Source of the DNA: Granulosicoccus sp964390335
GTDB lineage: Bacteria; Pseudomonadota; Gammaproteobacteria; Granulosicoccales; Granulosicoccaceae
Reading direction: 5' to 3'
Length of the DNA: 64,000 nucleotides
Assembly: GCA_964390335.1 (NCBI GenBank)
Contig: CAYMHU010000022.1
Location: 1-64,000 of the forward strand
Shown: positions 25,687 to 34,166 of the stretch, piece by piece
Numbering within the stretch: position 1 is the first letter of the stretch
How the letters are laid out: every line of letters starts with the position of its first letter
Notes under the pieces: generated by a model
What the model was told of the DNA's origin: nothing
What the model saw: the letters and a program-made list of their open reading frames with translations, nothing else
Database searches by the model: none
Translations under genes and position numbers: made by a program

Positions 25687-27246
25687 TTAATCAACCTGAT
25701 CACAAGCATCACCGATCCCATCACCATCGGAATCTAACTGCATAAAATTCGCAACAACCGGGCAATTATCCTTAAAGTTCAAAACAGAATCGTCATCACT
25801 GTCACGATCGTCTCTTGAATCGCAAGCATCGCCAATACCGTCTTGATCAATATCCGATTGCAAGGGATTAATAGTGTTTACACAATTATCATAATTATTT
25901 TCTACGCCGTCACTGTCTTGATCTGATTCCAAATCTAATATGTATTCGTATGCGCCGGCATCACAATAATTATCTTTCAAGTTATGGTTATCCAGCCGGG
26001 AGATTCCGCGGGTATCAGCATCCAGGCAATCTTCACGAGGAACTAGATTATAAGCCGGACTCTTGGGAGAGATGGCCAGTGAAGGTACTGTGCTGCCTTG
26101 GTACTCTAACGTGCCATTAAATACTTGCGACACAGCGTACACTCGGCTTACGCCTTCTTCACCACAACTGTCATCATCGACTAAATTATTAGCGCTATTG
26201 GCAAATGCCAGTGTATCGCTGGAATCAGATGCACAAGCGTCACCATCATTATTAATGAACACGGAATTGTATAAACTGACCAAACTACCGGAACTTGGCA
26301 CTATGGCTCGAATAGCCCCGCCATTACCACCCACAGCATTGTTATTAAAAAAACTGTTATGCATAAGTACCACGGTTGCATTCAGTGATTGCGAATAAAT
26401 TGCACCACCGCCAATAGCCGCCTCGTTAGAGACAAACGTTGAGTTACTCACCCGCACTGAACCATTAGCGACGTTTGACCAAATGGCACCGCCTAAGGTC
26501 ACTGCATTATTGCCTGCAAACGTGGTGTTACTGATGTTCAAGCGCGTGACTCGACTGGCCGCATAAATAGCGCCGCCTTCATCGGCGAAATTTTCCAAAA
26601 AATAGTTATAGTTGCTATACAGACTACCGCCAGCTTCAACGGCCACTGCGCCGCCTTGTGTGGTTTGACCGAATTCATTGGTACTGGCTTTGTTATTAAC
26701 AAACACGCTGTTACTGATATTCAAGCGTTGCGTACTGTACACCGCACCGCCGTAACCATTACCCAACACGACGTTATTACGGAATGTGGAATTACGAATA
26801 ACGAGATTGCGTTCCACATAGATTGCGCCACCGCCGGTGGCATAGTCTTCAATTGCAGACTGTTGATACAATCCGTTGCGGAACACTAAACCATCAATAA
26901 TGACCTGCTTACGATCAAGCTCAATTGGTTTAGTTGACGGCAGTATGTGTAAGAGTCGAAAAGGTTGGATTGACGCTTCACTTTCGATGGTGCCATTGCG
27001 AAGCACCAGACCAAAGCCGTCATCGGCGCGCAGCACGAGTGTCTTTGAAAGACTGAAGGTAGCCCCTCCCAAATCGATTACGTCGTTTTGATCATTGCTA
27101 CCGGCTTCATCAAAAGCGCTGTATAACTGTGCAACGGTTTGCGGACGAAATGTGTCGCCGAACGAGATCATCGGGAACAACGATCCAAACACAAGGATCA
27201 ACAATGCGCTGCGACAACCCCGTTGAATCGACAAGCACCGTTCCAT
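25687..27246 (-). CDS. Secreted right-handed beta-helix protein with thrombospondin type 3 calcium repeats
   Basis: The protein has 519 residues, with a signal peptide (RSALLILVFGSLFPMISFG). Residues about 30-400 form many short parallel-helix turns of the polymorphic-membrane-protein type (GGAIYVERNLVIRNSTFRNN, GGAVYSTQRLNISNSVFVNN, GGAIWSNVANGSVRVSNSTF), ending with a choice-of-anchor-Q-like segment (RGISRLDNHNLKDNYCDAGAYEY). The C-terminus has three thrombospondin-3 calcium-binding repeats (DQDSDGVENNYDNC, DIDQDGIGDACD, DSDGDGIGDACD). It is probably extracellular or surface-bound. Function is unknown: adhesin or carbohydrate-active, with no catalytic residues recognised. A 19-bp spacer follows cysM. 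Confidence 0.85.
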   Translation of the reverse strand: MERCLSIQRGCRSALLILVFGSLFPMISFGDTFRPQTVAQLYSAFDEAGSNDQNDVIDLGGATFSLSKTLVLRADDGFGLVLRNGTIESEASIQPFRLLHILPSTKPIELDRKQVIIDGLVFRNGLYQQSAIEDYATGGGAIYVERNLVIRNSTFRNNVVLGNGYGGAVYSTQRLNISNSVFVNNKASTNEFGQTTQGGAVAVEAGGSLYSNYNYFLENFADEGGAIYAASRVTRLNISNTTFAGNNAVTLGGAIWSNVANGSVRVSNSTFVSNEAAIGGGAIYSQSLNATVVLMHNSFFNNNAVGGNGGAIRAIVPSSGSLVSLYNSVFINNDGDACASDSSDTLAFANSANNLVDDDSCGEEGVSRVYAVSQVFNGTLEYQGSTVPSLAISPKSPAYNLVPREDCLDADTRGISRLDNHNLKDNYCDAGAYEYILDLESDQDSDGVENNYDNCVNTINPLQSDIDQDGIGDACDSRDDRDSDDDSVLNFKDNCPVVANFMQLDSDGDGIGDACDQVD

Positions 27247-27265
27247 AAATTTCGAGTACTACCTG

Positions 27266-28168
27266 TTAGCTAGGAAACAATCCAGTTGATAAATACCGAT
27301 CACCCCTGTCACAGGCAATGGTCACGATGACTGCGTTTTCCACTTCATTCATCAAACGCAGTGCAGCAACCATCGCGCCACCTGTCGACACTCCCGACAG
27401 TATTCCCTCCACTTTAGCCAATTTTCGGGCCATTTCCTCTGATTCTGCCTGCCCTACGTCCATGATTTTATCGACTCGGCTGGCGTCGTAAATCTCCGGC
27501 AGATACTCAATTGGCCAGCGACGAATACCCGCAATGCTGGCGCCATCCTCTGGCTGGACACCAATAATTTGTATATCGGGATTTTTTTCTTTCAAAAAAC
27601 GGGAGACTCCCATAATGGTGCCGGTGGTGCCCATGGAGCTCACAAAATGCGTTATTGAACCGTTGGTTTTTTCCCAGATTTCCGGGCCGGTGCTCAGGTA
27701 ATGCGCCTGCGGGTTATCGGGATTTGCAAACTGGTTTAACACCATACCCTCGCCCTTAGCCTCCATGTCCAGCGCAAGGTCTCGCGCATACTCCATGCCT
27801 TGTTCTTGTGTCACCAGAATGAGTTCCGCGCCGTAAGCCATCATTAACGAACGACGCTCTTGGGTCATGTTGTCCGGCATGATCAGTCGCAAATGGTAGC
27901 CCATCGTTGCCGCGACCATTGCTAAGGCTATTCCGGTGTTACCGCTGGTTGCTTCAATCAAGGTATCGCCCGGTTTTATGGTACCGCGCGCTTGTGCTTG
28001 AACAATCATGTTTGCCGCAGGCCTGTCTTTTACTGAACCAGCCGGATTATCGCCTTCAAGTTTGCTGAACACCTTGTTGTTTCGGCTGTTGTTTGCCAGC
28101 CGTTGTATTGGCACTAGTCGGGTGTCGCCAACTTGTTCTATTAGCGTGGGAATAGTTAATTCAGACAT
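27266..28168 (-). CDS. cysM: Cysteine synthase B (CysM)
   Basis: This PLP enzyme makes cysteine from O-acetylserine and sulfide or thiosulfate. The 300 residues contain the PLP lysine in NPAGSVKDRPA (K47), the TSGNTGIALA phosphate/substrate loop, and SMGTTGTIMGVSRFLKEKNP. The short length and IRRWPIEYLPEIYD are typical of CysM rather than CysK. It lies 17 bp upstream of miaA's stop region on the same strand, at the end of the mutL-miaA transcript. Confidence 0.94.
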   Translation of the reverse strand: MSELTIPTLIEQVGDTRLVPIQRLANNSRNNKVFSKLEGDNPAGSVKDRPAANMIVQAQARGTIKPGDTLIEATSGNTGIALAMVAATMGYHLRLIMPDNMTQERRSLMMAYGAELILVTQEQGMEYARDLALDMEAKGEGMVLNQFANPDNPQAHYLSTGPEIWEKTNGSITHFVSSMGTTGTIMGVSRFLKEKNPDIQIIGVQPEDGASIAGIRRWPIEYLPEIYDASRVDKIMDVGQAESEEMARKLAKVEGILSGVSTGGAMVAALRLMNEVENAVIVTIACDRGDRYLSTGLFPS

Positions 28169-28185
28169 ATATCCTGCTCATGATA

Positions 28186-29118
28186 TTAATCGTTATTTAG
28201 CGCTGCTAACATAGCACCAACTTGTTTATCTGTATTGAGTTTGTCGCAAGCAATAACATTCAGGTTCTGCATGCCTCGAACCCATGTCATCTGCCGCTTG
28301 GCCAATTGCCGTGTGGCCGCAACTGCTTTGTCGTGCATGGTTTGCTTATCGTATTCACCGTTTAAAAATCCAAGCACTTGTCGATAACCAACGCTTCGCA
28401 TGGATGGCAGATTCGAATCAAGTTTAAATTGCTGCTGCAATTGAGCGACCTCATCGATAAGCCCGGATTCCACCATTTGCGCAAACCGGTGCTCAATACG
28501 CTGGTGCAACCACGACCTGGATTCAGGCATCAATGCGAGCTTGATGGGCTTCACCTCCAAATTTGTTTGAGTCTGTTTTTGCAGTTCAGACAATGGCTCG
28601 CCTGTTAACTCATACACTTCCAATGCACGTTGTATACGTTGCGGGTCATTAGGGTGAATTTTTGCAGCAGCAACCGGGTCTACTACCGCTAATTTTTCGT
28701 GCATAGCTTGCCAGCCAACTTTATGCGCTTGCGTTGCCAATGTTTCGCGGACGTGTTCGTCAGCATCCGGCATCGGCGCGATGCCATATTCCAGCGCATT
28801 AAAGTACATCATAGTACCACCGGTTAACAAAGCCACCTTACCCTTGTCTTGAACCGTGTTTATTGCGGCTGTCGCATCTTCAACAAATCGTGCAACCGAG
28901 TAAACCTCTACTGGCGTACATAAATCAATTAAGTGATGTGGTACTTGTTTGAGCTCATCGTGTGAGGGCTTTGCCGTACCGATGTTCATGTGTTGATAAA
29001 CCAATGCAGAATCAACGCTGATGATTTCAGCATTTAGCTCCGCAGCGATCTGTAAAGAGGAAGCCGTTTTACCGGCAGCAGTTGGACCTAACAGAAATAC
29101 AACGGTTTGCGGATCCAT
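28186..29118 (-). CDS. miaA: tRNA dimethylallyltransferase
   Basis: MiaA adds a dimethylallyl group to A37 of tRNAs that read UNN codons. The start MDPQTVVFLLGPTAAGKT gives 310 residues, with the Walker A loop GPTAAGKT near residues 10-17. Other landmarks are ISVDSALVYQHMNIGTAKP, PHHLIDLCTPVEVYSVARF, LLTGGTMMYFNAL and SVGYRQVLGFL. A longer frame to 29289 would overlap mutL and is rejected. The ATG lies 2 bp after the mutL stop, so translation is probably coupled, as in the conserved mutL-miaA pair. Confidence 0.97.
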   Translation of the reverse strand: MDPQTVVFLLGPTAAGKTASSLQIAAELNAEIISVDSALVYQHMNIGTAKPSHDELKQVPHHLIDLCTPVEVYSVARFVEDATAAINTVQDKGKVALLTGGTMMYFNALEYGIAPMPDADEHVRETLATQAHKVGWQAMHEKLAVVDPVAAAKIHPNDPQRIQRALEVYELTGEPLSELQKQTQTNLEVKPIKLALMPESRSWLHQRIEHRFAQMVESGLIDEVAQLQQQFKLDSNLPSMRSVGYRQVLGFLNGEYDKQTMHDKAVAATRQLAKRQMTWVRGMQNLNVIACDKLNTDKQVGAMLAALNND

Positions 29119-29120
29119 GC

Positions 29121-30944
29121 TTAGCGTCCACGCAGGAAAAGCGCGTCCAAGGCTTGCATATCCATTTGAGTCCAGGTGGGTCGCCCATGATTGCATTGAC
29201 CACTGTTGGGCGTCGTTTCCATTTGCCTGAGTAGCGCATCCATTTCGGGTACCGTGAGTTTTCTGTTGGCACGAACCGAGCCGTGGCAAGCCATGGATGA
29301 CAACACAGCATCCACCGCCTGCTTTACGCGCTCGGTGCTGCCATACTCCACTAAATCGGATACAACATCGCGCACAAGCGAAGCTATGTCTGCTTGACCT
29401 AAAACAACCGGTACTGCGCGCACTCGAACTTGTTCCGGCCCTAACCGTTCAAGCTGCAAGCCGATTTGATTGAGTATTTCTGTGTGTGATTCACAACAAT
29501 CCGCTTCGCTCTCACTTAAAGTAACGGTTATCGGCACCAACAAAGTTTGCGTTTTCACGGTGCCTTCCGCGTACTCGGCTTTTAGTCGCTCATAGGTAAT
29601 GCGTTCGTGTGCGGCGTGCGCGTCAACAACAACCAAACCATCATTGTTTTGCGCCAGTATGTATACACCGTGCAAGTGCGCTAACGCAAAACCTAATGGT
29701 GGTGTTTCGGTACCGCTGTCCGATTCATCATCGATAGCACGATCAGATGTTGCCCGAGCGTATGGATCTATTGGTTTGGGCGCACTTGAAAGATCTGCAT
29801 GTAATCGCGATAAAGAATCAAACTGTTCTCGCACACCTAAAGGGATTGCTGATTGATAGGGTGTTCTAGCAGCAGCCGCTGTATCGTTAAAACCACTGGC
29901 TTCGGTTTCCAACTCGGCAACGGCCACATCACCTGTTGCATCCGCAGGTGTTATTGCAGCTAAAAAGTCGGCCAAGGATCGTCGCACAAAACCATGTACC
30001 AACTGAGAATCACGAAATCGCACTTCTTGTTTTCCCGGGTGCACATTCACATCAACGGCTTTGGCATCCATTTCAAGAAACAATACAAACGCCGGGAAAC
30101 GTTGATGATAAATAAGATCGCTGTAAGCGCGTTTAACAGCGTTAGCAATGACTTTGTCACGTACCACTCGATTATTGACATAGAAGTACTGCATATCAGC
30201 TTGACTGCGAGAAAACGTGGGATCGGCAACCCAACCGTGCAACCTCAAACCAGGCCCCTCTAATTCAACCACACGTGCAGCTTCGGCAAACGGCTTACCT
30301 AAAATTTGTGCGATCCGAGAATTACGTAGTGCTTGCGTATCAGCCGACCGACACTCAAACGTTATTTTGCCGTTGTGCGATAAGGTAAACGCGCAATGGC
30401 TATTGGACATTGCCAGCGTTTTTACAACCGACTCGCAGCGACTGTATTCGGTGCGCGGTGTGCGCATAAACTTCCGGCGCGCCGGTACGTTATAAAACAG
30501 GTTTAATACATCGACCGTTGTGCCATCCGGGTGTGATGCGGGTTGCGTATCCAGCCCACCGTCGTGTCGATACTTTAACGACCATGCCGTATCTGCATTT
30601 GGTGTTTTGGAAATAAGTTCCAATCGGGATACCGACGCAATACTCGGTAAAGCTTCACCGCGAAAGCCCATTGTGGCAACGGACTCTAAGTCGTTCATCG
30701 AACTGATTTTACTGGTGGCATGCCGACTCAATGCCAGAGGCAGCTCCTGTGCTGCAATGCCGGAACCGTTATCGCGTATTCGGATGCGTTCAAGCCCACC
30801 TTGTTCGATATCAATCAGGCAACGAGTTGCACCGGCATCCAAACTGTTCTCCAACAGTTCTTTCACTATAGACGCTGGCCGCTCGATGACTTCGCCAGCA
30901 GCAATCTGGTTTATCAGATGATCAGGTAGTTGTTGAATGGCCAT
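29121..30944 (-). CDS. mutL: MutL, mismatch repair protein
   Basis: MutL links MutS to downstream repair enzymes. The start MAIQQLPDHLINQIAAGEVIERPASIVKEL matches the family (607 residues); an upstream ATG 6 codons earlier is less likely. GHKL ATPase motifs are ENSLDAGATRC, RDNGSGI, GFRGEALPSIASVSRLEL and the N-terminal DPTFSRSQADMQYFYVNNR. The C-terminal dimerisation domain has QNNDGLVVVDAHAAHERITYE and ACHGSVRANRKLT. The metal-binding DQHA(X)2E(X)4E endonuclease motif is replaced by DAHAAHERITYE; whether nicking activity is kept is uncertain. Confidence 0.97.
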   Translation of the reverse strand: MAIQQLPDHLINQIAAGEVIERPASIVKELLENSLDAGATRCLIDIEQGGLERIRIRDNGSGIAAQELPLALSRHATSKISSMNDLESVATMGFRGEALPSIASVSRLELISKTPNADTAWSLKYRHDGGLDTQPASHPDGTTVDVLNLFYNVPARRKFMRTPRTEYSRCESVVKTLAMSNSHCAFTLSHNGKITFECRSADTQALRNSRIAQILGKPFAEAARVVELEGPGLRLHGWVADPTFSRSQADMQYFYVNNRVVRDKVIANAVKRAYSDLIYHQRFPAFVLFLEMDAKAVDVNVHPGKQEVRFRDSQLVHGFVRRSLADFLAAITPADATGDVAVAELETEASGFNDTAAAARTPYQSAIPLGVREQFDSLSRLHADLSSAPKPIDPYARATSDRAIDDESDSGTETPPLGFALAHLHGVYILAQNNDGLVVVDAHAAHERITYERLKAEYAEGTVKTQTLLVPITVTLSESEADCCESHTEILNQIGLQLERLGPEQVRVRAVPVVLGQADIASLVRDVVSDLVEYGSTERVKQAVDAVLSSMACHGSVRANRKLTVPEMDALLRQMETTPNSGQCNHGRPTWTQMDMQALDALFLRGR

Positions 30945-31030
30945 TGTAGAAAAAGTGTGCATACCGCGCTGCGGGTAGCGCTTAGTTTACCGGCTTTCAC
31001 ACACTTCATCTACGCCTGATTAAACAGTGC

Positions 31031-32227
31031 TTATCCCGTTCCACGCTTAGCGTACAAGGCGGTTCCTTCAGGTGCTCGACGAGCCAAATAATGTGCAACG
31101 CCGGATTGAATCGCTTTGGCCAATTTTTCCTGAAAGCGTGGGCTGTTCAACTTCTTCTCTTCGCTTAAATTGGAGATAAACGCGGTTTCGACCAATACCG
31201 ATGGGATATCGGGCGATTTAAGCACGGCAAAATTAGCCTGCTCGACCTGCGGCTTATGCACTGAACCGATTTTCTTAAGCTCAGACAAGACTTCATCACC
31301 CACTTCAAGACTGGCCTCCAATGTTGAGTTCTGTGCAAGGTCTAATAATGTTTCTTTGAGATCCTGACTAAGCCCATCAAGTGCTATATCGCCGAATAAG
31401 GCATCGGCTTCGTTCTCTTTGTCCGCCAACCACTGCGCAGCTTCCGAGCTCGCACCTTTTAAAGACAACGTAAACACAGAACTTCCTTTGGCAGCTTTGC
31501 GTTTAAATGCATCAGCATGAATCGATACAAATAAATCGGCGTTTTTCTCACGCGCAAGACGAATTCGCTCACGCAATGCAATGTAAGTATCGTTGCGACG
31601 AATCAATACCGGCTTAATACCTTCTTGCTTTTGCAAGCGTTTGTATAAGCGCTGCGCGACCTTAAGCGTGATATCTTTTTCCTGCGTTTTGCGCTGTCCA
31701 ATAGCACCCGGATCTTTTCCGCCGTGACCAGCATCGATAGCAACGACTACATCACGTAATTGACTTGGTTCCGTCAGACGCGCTTTGTAATCCACTAACT
31801 CCGGATTGCCTTTTACACCCAAGTCTATGATCAGCCGCTGCCCACCTTGACGGTTAACAACGTGATATGACGGCGCAACAGGGCGATGCAAATCCACAAC
31901 GATGCGCAAGTCCTTGTCATTGTGTACGCCAAAGCGAATACCCTTCACCGCGCCTTGAGCAAATTCCTGCGGACCAACCGCAGCCGACAATGCTGTACCG
32001 GGTAAATCAATCACAAGTCGCTCGGGATTACTCAGCGCGAAAAGCTTAGCCCCAGTCACAACATGATCAAGATCAAAGTGCAACATCACGTTTTCTTGCT
32101 GAACCATGCGAAAGCCGAGCAACGCCGTGTTGCCAAATACGGCACTGGAAGGGCCCACTAACAATGCTGAGCCACTGATCAGTTTGACCAAACTTCGACG
32201 CCGCGTGGATTCGAGCTTTTGCTTCAT
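31031..32227 (-). CDS. amiC: N-acetylmuramoyl-L-alanine amidase, AmiC type
   Basis: Periplasmic AmiC-type amidases remove stem peptides from peptidoglycan at the division septum. The start at MKQKLESTRRRSLVKLI was chosen for the GGGGGA ribosome-binding site just upstream, giving 398 residues. The N-terminus is a probable Tat signal (twin Arg in TRRRSLVKL), as in E. coli AmiC. An AMIN domain (about 45-140) targets the septum. The amidase_3 domain carries the zinc ligands in VAIDAGHGGKDPGA, EKDITLKVAQRL and SIHADAF, with the catalytic Glu in VLVETAFISN. It sits between tsaE and mutL, the usual order. Confidence 0.94.
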   Translation of the reverse strand: MKQKLESTRRRSLVKLISGSALLVGPSSAVFGNTALLGFRMVQQENVMLHFDLDHVVTGAKLFALSNPERLVIDLPGTALSAAVGPQEFAQGAVKGIRFGVHNDKDLRIVVDLHRPVAPSYHVVNRQGGQRLIIDLGVKGNPELVDYKARLTEPSQLRDVVVAIDAGHGGKDPGAIGQRKTQEKDITLKVAQRLYKRLQKQEGIKPVLIRRNDTYIALRERIRLAREKNADLFVSIHADAFKRKAAKGSSVFTLSLKGASSEAAQWLADKENEADALFGDIALDGLSQDLKETLLDLAQNSTLEASLEVGDEVLSELKKIGSVHKPQVEQANFAVLKSPDIPSVLVETAFISNLSEEKKLNSPRFQEKLAKAIQSGVAHYLARRAPEGTALYAKRGTG

Positions 32228-32328
32228 GGTTCCCCCAAATGTTCTACTACCGATTTTCAAGCACAGCAAACAGCTAAAAATAGCTCTGCCGATTAAAGCT
32301 TAGTACAGATTTGAGAAAAGCAAAGGGA

Positions 32329-32760
32329 TTATGACGAGGGCGTGTTAATTGAGACACTTCGATACGAACCGGGATTCGATTCTGAGTACGTAATTGTGAT
32401 CTCCAATGACGGTTTTGGCAACTGCCCATGGCCCTTTTCGGGCCATTCAATAATGACCAAATCGCTATTGGCCACGATATCCCGGAATCCTATGTAATGC
32501 AGCTCTTCCGGGTCGTCCAAACGATACAGATCGAGGTGCGACACGCGCCAACCGTCGAGCTCGTAATTTTCTAAAAGCGTGTATGTAGGGCTCTTTACCG
32601 CACCTGTATGCCCAAGCGCGGTGATCATGGCGCGCGCCAGCACCGTTTTACCAGCGCCAAGATCCCCGGTTAAAAACACCACCGCAGGCTTAACCAGCGT
32701 TGTGAGCAACTCTAGACCCAGAGCCTCCATCTCAGCTTCGCTACGTATTTCGCGTTGCAA
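32329..32760 (-). CDS. tsaE: TsaE, tRNA N6-threonylcarbamoyladenosine biosynthesis ATPase
   Basis: TsaE works with TsaB and TsaD to make t6A37 in ANN-decoding tRNAs. The 143 residues have Walker A GDLGAGKT (32-39), SPTYTLLENYEL, HLDLYRLDDPEEL and LVIIEWPEKG. The start is TTG at 32760 with a GAAGG-type Shine-Dalgarno inside the end of rluC; the next in-frame ATG, 10 codons in, is an alternative. It precedes amiC, as is usual, but its upstream partner here is rluC rather than nnr. Confidence 0.94.
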   Translation of the reverse strand: MQREIRSEAEMEALGLELLTTLVKPAVVFLTGDLGAGKTVLARAMITALGHTGAVKSPTYTLLENYELDGWRVSHLDLYRLDDPEELHYIGFRDIVANSDLVIIEWPEKGHGQLPKPSLEITITYSESNPGSYRSVSINTPSS

Positions 32761-32766
32761 TGACCT

Positions 32767-33717
32767 TCACCCTTCGCTTGAGTTTAAGATAGCTTCGGCG
32801 CGTGTCCAATCGGCATCGGTCGGCGCTTCCAAATGGTAAGAGTCACCCTGCCACTCGAATTGCAATGCGGCACTGTGCAGATACATTCTGGCCAAACCCC
32901 GCTGCTTGAACTGAGCATTCCGGGCATTGTTTCCATAACGCGTGTCACCAATAACCGCGTACCCACAATGTTTGGCGTGCACCCTGATTTGATGTGTGCG
33001 TCCAGTTTCAATGTTTATCCGCATTAACGATGCGTCGTTAAATGACCGCATGCAGTCAAAGTGGGACACTGCTGCCTGACCGCTAGCGCTGACCATGACT
33101 CGCCGCTCCCCAGCGTGCTCCTTGTTTTTCTGCAACGGCGCGTCTACCGTTTTCGCACCTAATTTCCAAACGCCATCCACCAGAGCCAGATACGACTTAA
33201 TTATATCTTTGGTTCGAAATAAATCCTGCAGCGAACGCACTTGTCCGATGCCCTTCGCAATCAACAAACAGCCACTGGTGCCTCTGTCTAATCGGTGCAC
33301 AAGCTCCAAACCGGGCTCATTTCTGGCTTGGCGCAGCGCATCAATCAAACCGAACGCCAATCCACTGCCAGCATGCACCGCAAGGCCCGGCGGCTTGTTC
33401 ACAACCAGAAAGTCATCTGTTTCGTGCACCACGGCCTGTGCCACCGTGTTGGCCAATGCGTCCGGCACACTGACCTCACCGCTGGCCTTAACGTGCATGG
33501 GAGGAATACGCACTTTATCGCCGACTGCCAGCTTACGCGTCGGTTTAACCCGACCACCATTGACCCTGACTTGTCCGGTCCGGATTAAACGGTACACATG
33601 ACTGCGAGGCACCCCGGGTGCTCGCCGCAGCAGGAAATTGTCAATCCTTTGACCACTCTCACCCGACTCAACCTCAGCGTGACGAACCTGAGCACTGGGA
33701 TTTGAACCGTTTTGCAT
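32767..33717 (-). CDS. rluC: 23S rRNA pseudouridine synthase RluC
   Basis: RluC makes pseudouridines 955, 2504 and 2580 of 23S rRNA. The 316 residues contain an N-terminal S4 RNA-binding domain (QRIDNFLLRRAPGVPRSHVYRLIRTGQVRVNGGRV) and the RluA-type catalytic domain with the nucleophilic Asp in VHRLDRGTSGCLLIAKG and the TGRTHQIRVHAKHCGYAVIGDTRYG motif. It is divergent from rne, as in E. coli, which separates RluC from the related RluD. Confidence 0.95.
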   Translation of the reverse strand: MQNGSNPSAQVRHAEVESGESGQRIDNFLLRRAPGVPRSHVYRLIRTGQVRVNGGRVKPTRKLAVGDKVRIPPMHVKASGEVSVPDALANTVAQAVVHETDDFLVVNKPPGLAVHAGSGLAFGLIDALRQARNEPGLELVHRLDRGTSGCLLIAKGIGQVRSLQDLFRTKDIIKSYLALVDGVWKLGAKTVDAPLQKNKEHAGERRVMVSASGQAAVSHFDCMRSFNDASLMRINIETGRTHQIRVHAKHCGYAVIGDTRYGNNARNAQFKQRGLARMYLHSAALQFEWQGDSYHLEAPTDADWTRAEAILNSSEG

Positions 33718-33761
33718 GATTGTTGCTTCGTATTAAATGTGTGCGGAATAACGAGTTACAA

Positions 33762-33790
33762 TTGCCGAAAGGCCCCGCCACTGCTATATT
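33762..33790 (+). promoter_or_regulatory. Predicted rne promoter
   Basis: TTGCCG (33762-33767), a 17-bp spacer and TATATT (33785-33790) preceded by TGC make an extended -10 promoter. Initiation near 33797 would give a leader of about 370 nt before rne. Confidence 0.55.
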
Positions 33791-33796
33791 ACATGA

Positions 33797-34166
33797 TCGG
33801 CTGCAACACGGATTTCAGCCGCAGATGACGTACAGGAAGCCACAGGCGTTATCGAGCCGATACTCGAACCTAAGACATCGTAAACGAGTTATCGGGCAAC
33901 AATACACAGTTTGATCGCTGGTCGGTGCAGGTCTTAACAAACCGCCCCGGCAGGCCAAAAAATTAATGGGAAGCCAACGCACACATTGCACTGGCCTCCA
34001 CCACAAAAAAATAATTGGATAATCCAGCCACTCATAATCATGGCATTCGCAATTTCTACAATCCTGTTACTACTGGTCGTTTGGGGCAAGAAGCACCCTG
34101 CCAGTCATAACATGGCGCGCGCCTATATCAGAGCTGATTTGGAATCCGCAATGGATTACTACTTAC
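33797..34166 (+). promoter_or_regulatory. Long 5' leader of rne (about 370 nt)
   Basis: No gene is recognised between the predicted promoter and the rne ATG. In E. coli the rne leader is about 361 nt and its hairpins let RNase E control its own mRNA. The similar length suggests the same type of feedback here, although sequence similarity was not assessed. Confidence 0.45.

Noticed and set aside
29119..29289. Longer miaA reading frame
   Set aside because: It would overlap mutL by about 170 bp; the GPTAAGKT loop sits at the expected distance from the ATG at 29118.
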